From: Pseudonocardia sp. | GTDB taxonomy: Bacteria > Actinomycetota > Actinomycetes > Mycobacteriales > Pseudonocardiaceae | Length of the DNA: 64,000 bases | Reading direction: 5' to 3' | NCBI RefSeq assembly: GCF_025465255.1 | Contig: NZ_JAODNI010000075.1 | Span: 1 to 64,000 of the forward strand | Shown: one piece after another, positions 8,576 to 18,800 of the stretch | How positions within the stretch are numbered: position 1 is the first letter of the stretch | Layout: every line of letters begins with the position of its first letter | Notes under the pieces: model-generated | What the model was told of the DNA's origin: nothing | Databases searched by the model: none | The model's input: only the letters and a program-made list of their open reading frames with translations | Translations under genes and position numbers: made by a program

Positions 8576-11095
8576 CTAGTCCGTGTCCTCCTCTGCGTCC
8601 CAGTCGAAGTCGAAGTCGAAGTCCCCGCCGTCGGCGGCGGTGGGCCTCGGCCACTCCTCGGGCGTGCGGGGCCCCGTGAAGTCCGGCATGTCGTCCGGGT
8701 AGCGGATCGTGGCGACGCCTCGCCGCTCCTTCTCACGCAGGGCGATCAGCATGCGCTGCGGCGTGATCGGCAGGATGGTGAACCGGACGCCGGTCGCGTT
8801 GAACACGGCGTTGCCGATCGCGGCCGGAACGGGTCCGGTCCCGGACTCCCCGGCGCCCTTCTGTCCGCCCGGGATGGTCGTCGACGGCGCGGGGATCTCG
8901 TAGATCTTCGTCAGCTCTGGGACGTCCGGTGCCGTCACCGCGAGGTAGTCCTTGAACGAGGCGTTGAGCTGGTGGCCGTCCTCGTCATAGACGTAGTCCT
9001 CGCTCAGCGCCATCCCGAGCCCCATCAGGAACCCGCCCTGGTGCTGTCCCTCGACGATCAGCGGGTTGATCACGGTGCCCGTGTCGTGGACCATCGCGTA
9101 GTCCACGACGGTGATCTGTCCGGTGTCCGGGTCGACCCGGACGTGCGCGGCGTGCGCGGCTCCGGAGTAGGTCACGCTGAGGTTGCCCGAGCCGTTCGAC
9201 GCCTCCCGCTCGGTCGGGGTGTCGTACGTCGCGACCGTCTCGAGGGTCGGCTCGAAGCCCGGCGGGAGCTGATGGGTGCGGTAGGCCGCGGTCGCGGCGA
9301 TGATCTCGAGGTGGATGCCGCTGTCCGGCAGTCCCTTGACGTACACGCGGTCGTTCCCGGCGTCGAGGTCCTCGGGGCCGACCTCCAGCACGTGTGCGGC
9401 GATCGCGAGGACCTTGTCCCGCAGGCGTTCGGTCGCGAGCCGGCAGGCGGTGCCGAGGACCGCGGCGCCGCGGCTGGCGTAGGTGCCGAGCCCGAACGGG
9501 GCGGTCATGCTGTCCGGCGGCGCCAGGCTGATCTTCTCGATGCCGACGCCGAGCCCGTCGGCGACGATCTGGGACAGCATCGTTGCGTGGCTCTGCCCGT
9601 GCGAGACGTCGCTGGAGTAGATCGTGACCGTGCCGTCGGTCTCCAGCCGCAGCCGCACGGCGGACAGGTCGGTGTCCAGCGAGGGGTGCCGGCAGCTCGT
9701 GTACTTCATGGACACGGCCAGCCCGAGACCCTCGTACGGCACCGGCGCGGCCCGCTTGGCAGTCCAGCCGATCGCGTCCGCGCTGGCCAGCAGGCACTGC
9801 TTGATCGACGTCGAGTCGATGATGTGCCCCATCGGGGTCCGGAACGGGAACTCCTCCGGATCGACGACGTTGCGGGCTCGGACGGCGAGCGGGTCGAGCC
9901 CGAGCTCCCGCGCGGCCATGTCGACGAGCTGCTCCTTGGCCCAGATGACCTGCGGGATCCCGAAGCCGCGCAACGGGCCGCCGGGCGCGGTGGTCGTGTG
10001 CACGATGTCGGAGTCGACGTGGATGTTCGGGATCGGGTACGGCAACATGCCGACGTTGGTGCCGATGTGCACCACCTGGTTGCCCCACACCGACATCGCG
10101 CCGGTGTTGTGCACGACGTAGTCCCGGTACCCGGTGATGTCGCCGTCGGCGGTCATGGCGAGCTCGGCGTAGCGGACCTGGGCGTTGCGGGTGGTGCCGA
10201 CGCGGAAGATCTCCCCGCGGCCGAGCACCAGCTTCACCGGCCGGCCGAGGCGCATCGAGAACAGCGAGGCGATGACCTCGTGCCCGAAGATCTGCGCCTT
10301 CGAGCCGAAGCCCGCACCGACCTCCGGGACGATCACCCGGACCTTGGTGCGCGGGATCTGCAGCACGTCCGCGAGCACGTCGCGCACCATGTAGATCGAC
10401 TGGGTGGACGAGTAGAGCGTCAGGACGCCGGTGAAGGAGTCGTAGCTGGCCACACAGCCGTGCGGGTCGAGCGCGGCGCCGGCCTGCTTGTTCGTGGCGA
10501 AGCGCTGCCGGACGACGACGGCCGCCTCCCGCTCGGCGGCCTCGAAGTCGCCGATGCGGACCTTGTAGCGGTCGAAGATGTTGCCGTCCCCGAACTCGTA
10601 GACGATCCCCTCCTGGACGAGCGGGGAGTCCGGGCGCAGCGCGACCTCCGGATCGACCACGGCCGGGAGCGGCTCCAGGTCGACGGCGACGGCCTCGCAC
10701 CCGTCCAGGGCCTGGTATGCGGTCTCGGCGACGACCGCCGCGAGCTCCTGGCCCTCGTAGAGCACCTTGTCGGTGGCGAACGGGAAGTGGTCGCCGACCA
10801 GGAGGTCCTGCATGAGGTCGCCCCAGGGCTTGACCTTGCCGACGAGCTCCGCGCCCGCCAGCACGTCGAGCACGCCGGGCAGTTCGCGCGCCGGCTCGGT
10901 GTCGACGGAGCGGACCCGGGCGTGCGCGAGGCTGCTTCGCAGGACCTTCGCGTGGACCATCCCGGGGAGCGCGATGTCGTCGATGAACCGCGCGGTGCCG
11001 GTGAGCAGCGCAAGGTCCTCCTTGCGCGGCACCGACGTCCCGACGAGGCGTCTCGGCGCGGTGCCGGTCGTGGAACGGGGTGGTGCTTCGGTCAC
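8576..11095 (-). CDS. Molybdenum hydroxylase large subunit (xanthine dehydrogenase/CO dehydrogenase family)
   Basis: An 839-aa molybdopterin-binding subunit. Seen: PEVGAGFGSKAQIFGHE (about 257-273), the substrate-loop segment GGPLRGFGIPQ (372-382), and the C-terminal catalytic Glu in GQKGAGESGTGP. Form I CO dehydrogenases carry AYxCSFR and form II AYRGAGR at the substrate loop; this protein has the RGFG type seen in xanthine dehydrogenase and aromatic hydroxylases, so CO oxidation is unlikely despite the cox-like gene order. The C-terminus ends in an acidic/aromatic tail (GDFDFDFDWDAEEDTD). The GTG start (11095) is preceded by AGGAGGCACGACA. Confidence 0.93.
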   Translation of the reverse strand: MTEAPPRSTTGTAPRRLVGTSVPRKEDLALLTGTARFIDDIALPGMVHAKVLRSSLAHARVRSVDTEPARELPGVLDVLAGAELVGKVKPWGDLMQDLLVGDHFPFATDKVLYEGQELAAVVAETAYQALDGCEAVAVDLEPLPAVVDPEVALRPDSPLVQEGIVYEFGDGNIFDRYKVRIGDFEAAEREAAVVVRQRFATNKQAGAALDPHGCVASYDSFTGVLTLYSSTQSIYMVRDVLADVLQIPRTKVRVIVPEVGAGFGSKAQIFGHEVIASLFSMRLGRPVKLVLGRGEIFRVGTTRNAQVRYAELAMTADGDITGYRDYVVHNTGAMSVWGNQVVHIGTNVGMLPYPIPNIHVDSDIVHTTTAPGGPLRGFGIPQVIWAKEQLVDMAARELGLDPLAVRARNVVDPEEFPFRTPMGHIIDSTSIKQCLLASADAIGWTAKRAAPVPYEGLGLAVSMKYTSCRHPSLDTDLSAVRLRLETDGTVTIYSSDVSHGQSHATMLSQIVADGLGVGIEKISLAPPDSMTAPFGLGTYASRGAAVLGTACRLATERLRDKVLAIAAHVLEVGPEDLDAGNDRVYVKGLPDSGIHLEIIAATAAYRTHQLPPGFEPTLETVATYDTPTEREASNGSGNLSVTYSGAAHAAHVRVDPDTGQITVVDYAMVHDTGTVINPLIVEGQHQGGFLMGLGMALSEDYVYDEDGHQLNASFKDYLAVTAPDVPELTKIYEIPAPSTTIPGGQKGAGESGTGPVPAAIGNAVFNATGVRFTILPITPQRMLIALREKERRGVATIRYPDDMPDFTGPRTPEEWPRPTAADGGDFDFDFDWDAEEDTD

Positions 11096-11126
11096 TGTCG
11101 TGCCTCCTGGAAGGGCGAGGACATGA

Positions 11127-11528
11127 TCACCAGGTCAGGAACGAGATCGCGGCGAGGAGCCTGCGTCGTTCCACCTCGTTGCCGCGGATCTTGATCCGGC
11201 CCGAGATCGACTCGATGGCCGACGTGGTCTCGTCGTAGTAGATGCGCTGCATCGTGTCCGCGAGCATCACCGTGAGGATCCGCGGCCGCTCGGGCAGGCC
11301 GATGGAGACCTTCTGCACCACCCCGTCGTCGATCAGCACGGTGAAGTCCTGTTTGAGGTCGGGCATCCGGACGACGAGCGGCCAGTTCCGCCACTGCGCG
11401 ACGGCGGCGACGGTGTCCTTGTTCCCGTTCCACTTCTTCGCGTAGTACTCGTCGAGCACGTCGCGCATGTAGTCCGGCGTGATCGCCTCTGGGCGCGGAA
11501 GGTACTGCGTATTTGCGGGGTCGGTCAT
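11127..11528 (-). CDS. SCP2 sterol-carrier-domain protein
   Basis: A 133-aa protein. The C-terminal half carries the SCP2-like pattern SISGRIKIRGNEVERRRLL, and the central strands (DFTVLIDDGVVQKVSIGL) fit a hydrophobic-ligand-binding fold. SCP2 domains in actinobacterial catabolic operons probably hold lipophilic substrates. The ATG at 11528 has GCAGGAGGTTTCG in front. It is the gene immediately upstream of the hydroxylase large subunit (31-bp gap), so it may present or sequester the substrate. The function is inferred. Confidence 0.75.
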   Translation of the reverse strand: MTDPANTQYLPRPEAITPDYMRDVLDEYYAKKWNGNKDTVAAVAQWRNWPLVVRMPDLKQDFTVLIDDGVVQKVSIGLPERPRILTVMLADTMQRIYYDETTSAIESISGRIKIRGNEVERRRLLAAISFLTW

Positions 11529-11541
11529 CGAAACCTCCTGC

Positions 11542-12672
11542 TCAGCGGGCGCCGACGGGCCGGTGCCGCGCCGCTCTGTTCAGCTGCCGGTCGACCCACG
11601 GGATCCGGGTGACCGCCTCCAGGACCTGGCTGCGCCGGTGGGCGAAACGGTCGGGCCAGGCGCTGGCGGCCCGGCCGTAGAGGTCGGTCCAGCGCTGGAT
11701 GTGGTCGGTGAGCGGCCGCTCCTTGCGCTCCCATCTGGTCAGGGCAGTGGCCACGTCGGACTCGCGCTCCAGATACTCGGCGAGCGCGAGGGTGTTCTGG
11801 AACGTCAGGTTGGCACCCTGCCCGAGGTTCGGCGGCTGCCCGTGTGCGGCGTCACCGACGACCGCGGCCACGCCGCTCGACCACGCCCGGGTGGTGACCC
11901 GCATGGCGCGGTCCCAGCGCCCGGTGTCCTCGATCCGCTCGACGATGCCGCCGAGGGTCGGGAACGACTCGAGCCATGTCTCCTTGTCGACCGGCACCCG
12001 GCGGCCCGCCTCGTCGTCGACCGGGCAGCACAGGCAGACGTAGTTGACGTCGTCGGTGCAGGGGTCGTAGAGGAGCCGCCGGGACCCGCTCCAGTACTCC
12101 GTGATCTCGGTGGCCGGGTCGCCGTCCCGCCGCGGGATCAGCAGCCGGGTGTATCCCTCGTCGAGGTAGTCGACCCGGCGGGTCAGCAGGAGGGTCTCCC
12201 TCAGCCGGGAGAAGACGCCGTCGGCCGCGACGACCAGATCGGCCTTCCGGACGGTGCCGTCCTCGAGCTCGAGCTCGCCGTGCTTCGTCGCCCCGACGGC
12301 GGTGGAGCTCAGCTCGATGTCGACCTCGAGCTCCTCCACGCGGGCGATGAGCGCGTCGTAGAGGTCCGCGCGCGGCGGGAGCATCAGCCGGTCCCCGGAT
12401 CCGAAGGAGCGGTGCATCAGTGGCCGCCCCTCCGGATCCCGTGCGACCAGGGTCTCGATCCGCTTGGCCCGCTTGGTCGCCGCCTGCTCGACACCCAGCG
12501 CGTCGAGCGAGCGGAGGCCGTTCTCCCACAACCAGATACCGGCGCCGAACATGCGCAGGCTGTCCGAACGCTCATGGACGCGAACGCTCCATCCGTGCTG
12601 TGCGAGCGCGATCGCCGCTGCCAACCCGCCGAGTCCGGCGCCGGCGATCTCCGCGTGCCTGGGCTTGCCCAT
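11542..12672 (-). CDS. FAD-dependent aromatic monooxygenase (group A flavoprotein)
   Basis: A 376-aa single-component flavin hydroxylase of the salicylate/6-hydroxynicotinate/3-hydroxybenzoate hydroxylase group. Seen: GxGxxG near the N-terminus (EIAGAGLGGLAAAIAL), the DG motif (LVVAADGVFSRLRE) and the FAD motif VVGDAAHGQPPNLGQGAN. It should use NAD(P)H and O2 to hydroxylate an aromatic ring. The ATG is at 12672, preceded by GAAAGGACCGCCC. It lies between the APC permease and the SCP2/hydroxylase genes on the same strand, so the operon probably combines uptake, ring hydroxylation by the Mo enzyme and by this flavoprotein. Confidence 0.9.
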   Translation of the reverse strand: MGKPRHAEIAGAGLGGLAAAIALAQHGWSVRVHERSDSLRMFGAGIWLWENGLRSLDALGVEQAATKRAKRIETLVARDPEGRPLMHRSFGSGDRLMLPPRADLYDALIARVEELEVDIELSSTAVGATKHGELELEDGTVRKADLVVAADGVFSRLRETLLLTRRVDYLDEGYTRLLIPRRDGDPATEITEYWSGSRRLLYDPCTDDVNYVCLCCPVDDEAGRRVPVDKETWLESFPTLGGIVERIEDTGRWDRAMRVTTRAWSSGVAAVVGDAAHGQPPNLGQGANLTFQNTLALAEYLERESDVATALTRWERKERPLTDHIQRWTDLYGRAASAWPDRFAHRRSQVLEAVTRIPWVDRQLNRAARHRPVGAR

Positions 12673-12713
12673 GGGCGGTCCTTTCGAGGTCGTACCGAGG
12701 AAGGTGTCCGGTT

Positions 12714-14108
12714 CTAGAGACGAGCCGCCGAGGTGCGCCGGCGAAGGATCTGCTCGCGGTAGAAGGCGCCCCGCTTGGTCCGCGGGACGACGAACATGTC
12801 GTAGACGACGACGATCACGACGAGAGCGACCCAGGTGAGCGCGGCCGTCCAGTCCGTCATCGCGATCGCGACGCCGATGACCGCGGTGAAGACCAGCAGG
12901 AACACCGCCAGCGGGGTGCCGAACCTCGACACGATCGGCCGGTCGAGGTCCTTGCGCCGCTTCATCAGCAGGTAGAGGAGCGCGACGACGAAGTAGAGGG
13001 TGGTCGACCAGGTCGACAGGACGTGCGAGACGAAGGCGAAGTCCGACCAGTACGCGCCGATCAGGGCGAACAGGCCCAGGATGACGATCGCGACCCACGG
13101 CACCGAGCGGCGCGAGTAGCGGCCGACGGCGCGGGGCAGCGCGCCCTGCTGGCTGTACAGGGCGAGGATCTTGCCCATGCCCATGAAGTAGACGGACAGC
13201 GTGGTGTAGGTGGCGATGAGCATGGCGAACAGCGCCAGGTAGAAGAGCGGGTTCTGACCGAACTTCGCCTCGACGACGCCGATGGTGGGGACCGGCATCA
13301 CGAGCAGCGCGGCGACCGGCAGGCTGCCCAGCACGCCGAGGGCCAGCGGGATCTGCCGGATCCAGAGCTGCCAGGCCGCCGACATCAGCCCGACGTCTCG
13401 GGAGCGCCCGAAGTCCTTCCACTCGTCCACGAGGACCTGCTGGACCTCCATGATCCCGGCCATGATCCCCAGCCAGAGGCCGGTGACGGTGAAGAACGTC
13501 ATGAAGGTGACCGGCGTGGGCGACGGCCAGTTCAGGTCCCACGCCTCCGTGTTCGCGATGAGCGCGATCACGGCGACGGCCAGCACGATGTCCGCGGCGA
13601 GGGTGATCACGACCAGGACCGACTGCACCTTGCCGGTGATCTGGTGGCCTAGCAGGTTCAGCGCGATGACCGGCACGAGCACGACGTAGGGCCAGACCGC
13701 GGCCGGCACGGCCGGGAACAACAGCGCCAGCAGCTCGTCGGCGATGAGCAGCTCGAGCCACATGAACGCGCCGTACACCGGTGCGTAGAGGATCAGGTAG
13801 CTGGTGCCGAGCGGGAACACCCCTGCTTCGCGGGCGTAGGACTGCAGCGAGCCGGGTTCGGGCACCGCGGTGATCATCTCGCGGTAGAGCCACCACGCGG
13901 TGTGGATGACGATGGCCCCGCCGACGAACCCGAGGATCGACCACAGGATCCCGTAGGACGCCGCGATGAAGACGATCCAGGCCCAGCCGGCCGTGAAGAG
14001 CATCTCGCCGGTGCCGATGGCCGAGACGTCGAACCAGGACAAGGGCTTCTCGTCGACGAGCTCGATGTCGTCGAGATCGTCCTCGGACAGGTCGTCACTG
14101 GTGGACAT
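12714..14108 (-). CDS. APC-superfamily amino acid/amine permease
   Basis: A 464-aa integral membrane protein with about 12 hydrophobic helices and an acidic cytoplasmic N-terminus (SEDDLDDIELVDEKPLS). The first helix begins GTGEMLFTAGWAWIVF; later segments such as LGHQITGKVQSVLVVITLAAD and a basic loop LMKRRKDLDRP fit APC transporters. It is probably the importer for the substrate of the downstream catabolic genes, an inference from operon position. Substrate specificity is not visible. Confidence 0.87.
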   Translation of the reverse strand: MSTSDDLSEDDLDDIELVDEKPLSWFDVSAIGTGEMLFTAGWAWIVFIAASYGILWSILGFVGGAIVIHTAWWLYREMITAVPEPGSLQSYAREAGVFPLGTSYLILYAPVYGAFMWLELLIADELLALLFPAVPAAVWPYVVLVPVIALNLLGHQITGKVQSVLVVITLAADIVLAVAVIALIANTEAWDLNWPSPTPVTFMTFFTVTGLWLGIMAGIMEVQQVLVDEWKDFGRSRDVGLMSAAWQLWIRQIPLALGVLGSLPVAALLVMPVPTIGVVEAKFGQNPLFYLALFAMLIATYTTLSVYFMGMGKILALYSQQGALPRAVGRYSRRSVPWVAIVILGLFALIGAYWSDFAFVSHVLSTWSTTLYFVVALLYLLMKRRKDLDRPIVSRFGTPLAVFLLVFTAVIGVAIAMTDWTAALTWVALVVIVVVYDMFVVPRTKRGAFYREQILRRRTSAARL

Positions 14109-14185
14109 TGGGCGTGCCTCTCTCGTGCGTCTTACGACAGGGGGGACGAGCGGGGTACGGACGCGCTCCGGCGGAACGCGGCGGA

Positions 14186-15613
14186 TCAGAAGGTGCCCGC
14201 GGAACGTTCCCGCCGGCGCATGTCGGAGACGAGGTCCTGGGCCTGCTCCGGCTCGAAGTCGAACGGGTCGCCCGGCGGCAGGTCCCGCGGGTCGGCGCCG
14301 TGCACGACGTCGTAGGTGAGGTCGGTGACCGAGTAGCCGATGCCCCGCTCGTGCGGCCACGAGCGGGCGATCGCCTCCTCGTCGAACTCGACGACGGCGC
14401 CGCCGGAGACGACCGTCTCGATGGCGTCGCGGCGCTGCAGGACGGTGATGTCCGCGACGGGGTCGCCGTTCACGACGATCAGATCGGCGATCATCCCGGG
14501 CGCGACGGTTCCGATCCTCCCGTCGAGCCCGAGCATGCGGGCCCCGTTGGCGGTCCCGGCCTGGATGGCCTCCAGCGAGGTGAGCCCGGCGTAGGTCATG
14601 AGCAGGTCGAGCTCGCGGGCGTGCCACACGCCATAGGGAGTGAGCGAGAACCCGCTGTCGGTACCGAGGACCATCGGCACACCGGCGGCGTGCGCGCGGT
14701 GCAGCGTGTCCGCGGACCTCTCGAGCATCCGTTTCATCCCGTCCCGGAGAGGGACGGGCGAGCCCACGAGGTGCCCCCAGTCGCCGGCGTTGGCGAGCAG
14801 CAGCAGGGTGGGGACCAGCGGGATCCCCGACTCCGCGAGGTGGGCGACCGTCTCGTCGCTCATGATGTTGCCGTGCATGATCCAGTCCACCCCGGCCGTG
14901 ACCGCGGCGTCGACCTCCGCGGAGCCGCGGGCGTGGATGGTGATCTTCTTACCGAGCTGGTGCGCCAGATCGGCCAGCACGGTCATCTCGTGGGTGGTGA
15001 ACGCCTGGAAGTCGCCGTAGGGGCTGTCCGCCAGCTTGATCAGGTCCACCCCGTTCTTCACCTGGTGGCGGACCTCGTCGATCATGTCGTCGAGCCGGTT
15101 GTGGACGATGCCGATGGAGCCCTCGGGAACACCGACGGAGTCGGGGTACCAGTCGGTGAGGCCGTTGCTCGTGGAGAGGTAGCGCCCGGCGGAGGTCATC
15201 CGCGGGCCCTGGACGATGCCGTCAGCGATCGCGTCGCGCAGGGCGACGCCGATGTAGTAGCTGCCGCCCGGCTGGGAGATGCCGGTGACGCCGGAGCGCA
15301 GCACCTTCTGGGCGTGGAACGCCGCCTTGAGGGTGCGGGCCTCGGGGCTCGTGTAGAGGTCGATCTCCTCCTCTGAGCGCGACTCCCCGTAGGTCATGTG
15401 GCAGTGGGCGTCGATCAGTCCGGGCATCACGGTGCGTCCGGTTGCGTCGAGCTCGCGCAGCGTCTCCCCCCGCGGCACCAGATCACGGGTGACGTGGTTG
15501 CCGACGGCGTGGATCAGTCCGTCGCGGACGAGCACCGACGCGCCCATCACGGGCGGGTTGCCCGCGCCGTCGACGACGGTGCCGCCTTCGATCAGCAACC
15601 AGTTGGACGGCAT
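14186..15613 (-). CDS. Metal-dependent amidohydrolase (prolidase/imidazolonepropionase-like)
   Basis: A 475-aa amidohydrolase-superfamily enzyme. Metal ligands visible: HxH in DAHCHMTYGE, the probable carboxylated Lys in VDLIKLADSPYGDF, His in KITIHARGS and WIMHGNIM, and the catalytic Asp in LGTDSGFS. These enzymes hydrolyse amides, lactams or peptides with one or two Zn2+ ions. The ATG at 15613 is the first gene of the long minus-strand catabolic block. The extra C-terminal 60 residues (from YSVTDLTYD) are outside the common fold. Substrate unknown. Confidence 0.88.
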   Translation of the reverse strand: MPSNWLLIEGGTVVDGAGNPPVMGASVLVRDGLIHAVGNHVTRDLVPRGETLRELDATGRTVMPGLIDAHCHMTYGESRSEEEIDLYTSPEARTLKAAFHAQKVLRSGVTGISQPGGSYYIGVALRDAIADGIVQGPRMTSAGRYLSTSNGLTDWYPDSVGVPEGSIGIVHNRLDDMIDEVRHQVKNGVDLIKLADSPYGDFQAFTTHEMTVLADLAHQLGKKITIHARGSAEVDAAVTAGVDWIMHGNIMSDETVAHLAESGIPLVPTLLLLANAGDWGHLVGSPVPLRDGMKRMLERSADTLHRAHAAGVPMVLGTDSGFSLTPYGVWHARELDLLMTYAGLTSLEAIQAGTANGARMLGLDGRIGTVAPGMIADLIVVNGDPVADITVLQRRDAIETVVSGGAVVEFDEEAIARSWPHERGIGYSVTDLTYDVVHGADPRDLPPGDPFDFEPEQAQDLVSDMRRRERSAGTF

Positions 15614-15812
15614 ACGCGGTGCTCCTCGGTGCGGCCCGCGGCCCGGATGGCCGCAGGTGGTGCCGAGAACGGTGGCCTGCGAGGCCGAATGGCGGAAGAG
15701 AGGGCGTGAACGCTTCCGAAACGGGAAGCGAAATCCGCGCCGGGATGAGCAGGGAAAAGCTGTTTCGGGCCGGTTGCGGAAACGTGTCCGCGCTTGCCGA
15801 AACGCGGCCGCG

Positions 15813-18800
15813 TCACCGTCGCAGGTCCCTGAGCAGCCCACACGTCGTGGCCGACGGCTCGGCGCCGAACTCGCGCAGCGCCCGTTCACAGGACCGGTAG
15901 GCGGCGAGCACCCGATCGGAGTCGCCCCGGGCGTGAGCGAGGCGCATCTGCAGCCGCCAGGCCGCCTCCCGGGCCGGATCGGCTCGCAGCACCGCGGACA
16001 GGAGTTCCTCCGCGCGCCTCAGCGCCCCGGTCGCGAACGCGGCCTCGGCCGCCTCGTACCGGACGTCCTTCAGGATCTCCACGAGCTGCAGGCGGCGCTC
16101 GTCGGCCCAGGCCGAGCGGATCCCGGGCAGGTACTCGCCGCGGTCGGCGATCTCCAGCGCGTCAAGGAGCAGGCGCAGCCGGTCCTCGCCCCGCAGCGAC
16201 GTCGCCTGCCCGAGCAGCGCGACCACCCTCTTCGACTCGCTGGTGACGCGCACCTTCGGCGCGAGCCGCACCAGCCCGGGCCCGGGCTCGGTCTCGAGCA
16301 CGTCCGGCGCCGCCTTGCGCAGGTGCAGGATCGCCTGCCGCAGGTACGACGACGCGGAGTCGTCCCGGCGGCCCTCGAAGAGGGCGTCGAGCAGACGGGG
16401 CCGCGTGACGTGGTCCCGCTCGGGCCGGTTGGCGAGGAACGCCAGCAGCTCGACGCTCTTGGCGAGCCGCGGCTTCGTCTCCCGGCCGTTGAGGGTGACG
16501 GCGGTGCGCCCGAACTCGGTGACGTGCACCGCGGCACCGATCACGTCGCCCAGCCCGCCGACCCTGCTGATCAGCGAGCGGCCGAGCTCGTGCCAGGGTG
16601 AGTCGGCGGTGACCTCCAGGTCGAGGCGCCGCGCCAGCACGTCGGGGAACTCGGCGAGCGCCTGGAGCAGGAAGTGGGGCGAGCCCTGGCCCCGCGCCGC
16701 CTCCAGCGCGAGGTCCGCGGCGGCGTCGGCGGCGTCCTCCTCGCCGGTGCGCCACTCGGCCTCCGACAGGTAGACCGCCGCCGAAGGCAGGTGGAGCAGC
16801 CGGCCTCCGTGCCGCATACCGGAGACCGCCCGCCGCAGTCGTTCCACCGCGCCGGCGGGGTCGCCCTCGGCGAGGTGGACCAGGCCGTCGAGCATCGCGA
16901 GGTTCTCCGCCACCAGCGCGTAGGCCCGGCCCAGCGGATGCGCGGCGACGGAGCGGAGCGCGCGGCGTGCGGCCGTCGTGTCCTTGCGGAGGCGCACCTC
17001 GAACTCCGCCTCGATGAGCCTGCTGTAGACGTCGAACAGCGCCGAGCCCGTCGCGGCGATCTGCGCCCGCCCCTCGCGCAGCAGGCGCCACGCCGCGTCG
17101 GGCTCGCCGATCTCGCTCATCAACCGGGGCCCGACGAGCGCCTGCAGCCAGACGCTGTGGTCGGCCCCGTCGCCGTCGACCAGCCGGTGGTACAGCTCGA
17201 ACGCCTCGGCGGTGCGCCCGGTCGCGAGCAGCCCGCTGACCATCCACGACTCGGCGGCCCGGACGGCCCAGGGCGAGGACGGTCGCGTGGTCATCTCGCC
17301 GAGCCGGCCGAGGTCGAAGTGCGCGCGCATGACGAGGGCGTCCATCGGTCCCCCGGTGAGGGTGCCGAGCGCGGGGTCCACGTCGTCGGCGGCGCTCCGC
17401 TCGGTGTCCACCAGCAGCATCGCGTAGCGAGCGGCGTCGAGGTCCGGTCCCGGCAGGCCGGAGTCCACCACGGCCTGCATGTCCGCCGGACGGCCGGCGT
17501 GCAGGTAGCACCAGGCCATCAGGCCCGCGGCCCGGCCCGAGGTCTTGGCCAGCTCGTCGCGGTGGCCCGCGTCGTGCAGCCGGTCCGCGAGCCGCACGCC
17601 GGCGGCGAAGTCCTCGCGGACCACCGCCAGCATCAGCTCCGCCCCCGCCAGCTCCACGTGGTGTTCGCGGCGGACCGGCGCCAGGCGGGCGAGCCAGCGC
17701 TCGGCCATCGCGAAGTCCGTCCGCTCGATGATGCGCTCGAGCACGGGCTGCACGACCCCCATCGCCTCGTCGAGGCACTCGGCGGCGAGGAACTCCTCGA
17801 CGGCCTCCTCGTCGTGCCCGGCGGCGAGCTGCAGCCTCGCGTGCACCTGCCGGAGCCGGCGTACCTCCGCGTCGCCCCGGCGGGAGAGCCTGCGCAGCAG
17901 GAACTCGCGGAACCGGGGATGGCAGCGCATCCGGGTGCCGCCGCCGTCCCAGCTCACCGGCAACCGCATTCCCCGCAACGAGTGCATGCGGGACGAGGCC
18001 GCGGAGAGTCCCAGTGCCTCCGCCGCCGGCGCGGTCACCTCCTGCAGCACGGCGGTCGTGACGAGGAAGTCCCGGTCCGCCTCGCCGAGCTGGTCGAGGA
18101 TCTGCGTGGCGAGGTAGCCGTGCAGCGGATCGGCCTCGCCACCGAGCCCGATCACGTGGTCCGTCGAGCGCCAGGCCTCGAAGAGGACGCCCGTGAGCCA
18201 TCCGCCGGTCTCGATGAGCGCCTCGACCGGATCGACGTCCGAACGCCCGGTGCGGGCGAGCGCGTCGGTGGCCTCCTGGACGGTCAGTGCCAGGTCCTCC
18301 TCCCCGACCGCGGCCGCCCACGGGCCGAACCCGAAACCGGTGCCGAACGACAGCTCGACCCTGCTGAGCAGCACCAGCCGGGCGGACGCGGGCAGGTACC
18401 GGGCGAAGGAGCCCACCACGGCCAGCGCCGCCGGGGACTCCGCGAGCCGCTCGGCGTCGTCGAGGACCACGAGGACGTCGCTGCCCTCCACCGCCTCGGC
18501 GAGCAGCCCCGCCACCTCCGGATGGGCGAGGTTCGCGGCCAGCGCGCCGCCGGCCACGCCGCGCACCGCGGGGACCTGCCGGGCGAGAGCGGCTTCCAGG
18601 TAGACGAGGAGCCGACCGGTCGCGACGTCCGTGGTGTCGAGGTCCAGCCACACCAGGGGGCGGTCGAGACGCTCGGCGGTCTGCAGCACCGCGGTGGTCT
18701 TCCCGGCCCCGGCCGAGGCGTAGACGAAGACGGTGCGGTGCTGCTCGACGAGCCGGGCAAGCAACGCCTCGACCCGAGGCCTACGCGTCACCGTGCCGTC

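Noticed and set aside
8576..11095. Form I or form II CO dehydrogenase
   Set aside because: The substrate-loop signature (AYxCSFR or AYRGAGR) is absent; RGFG is found instead.
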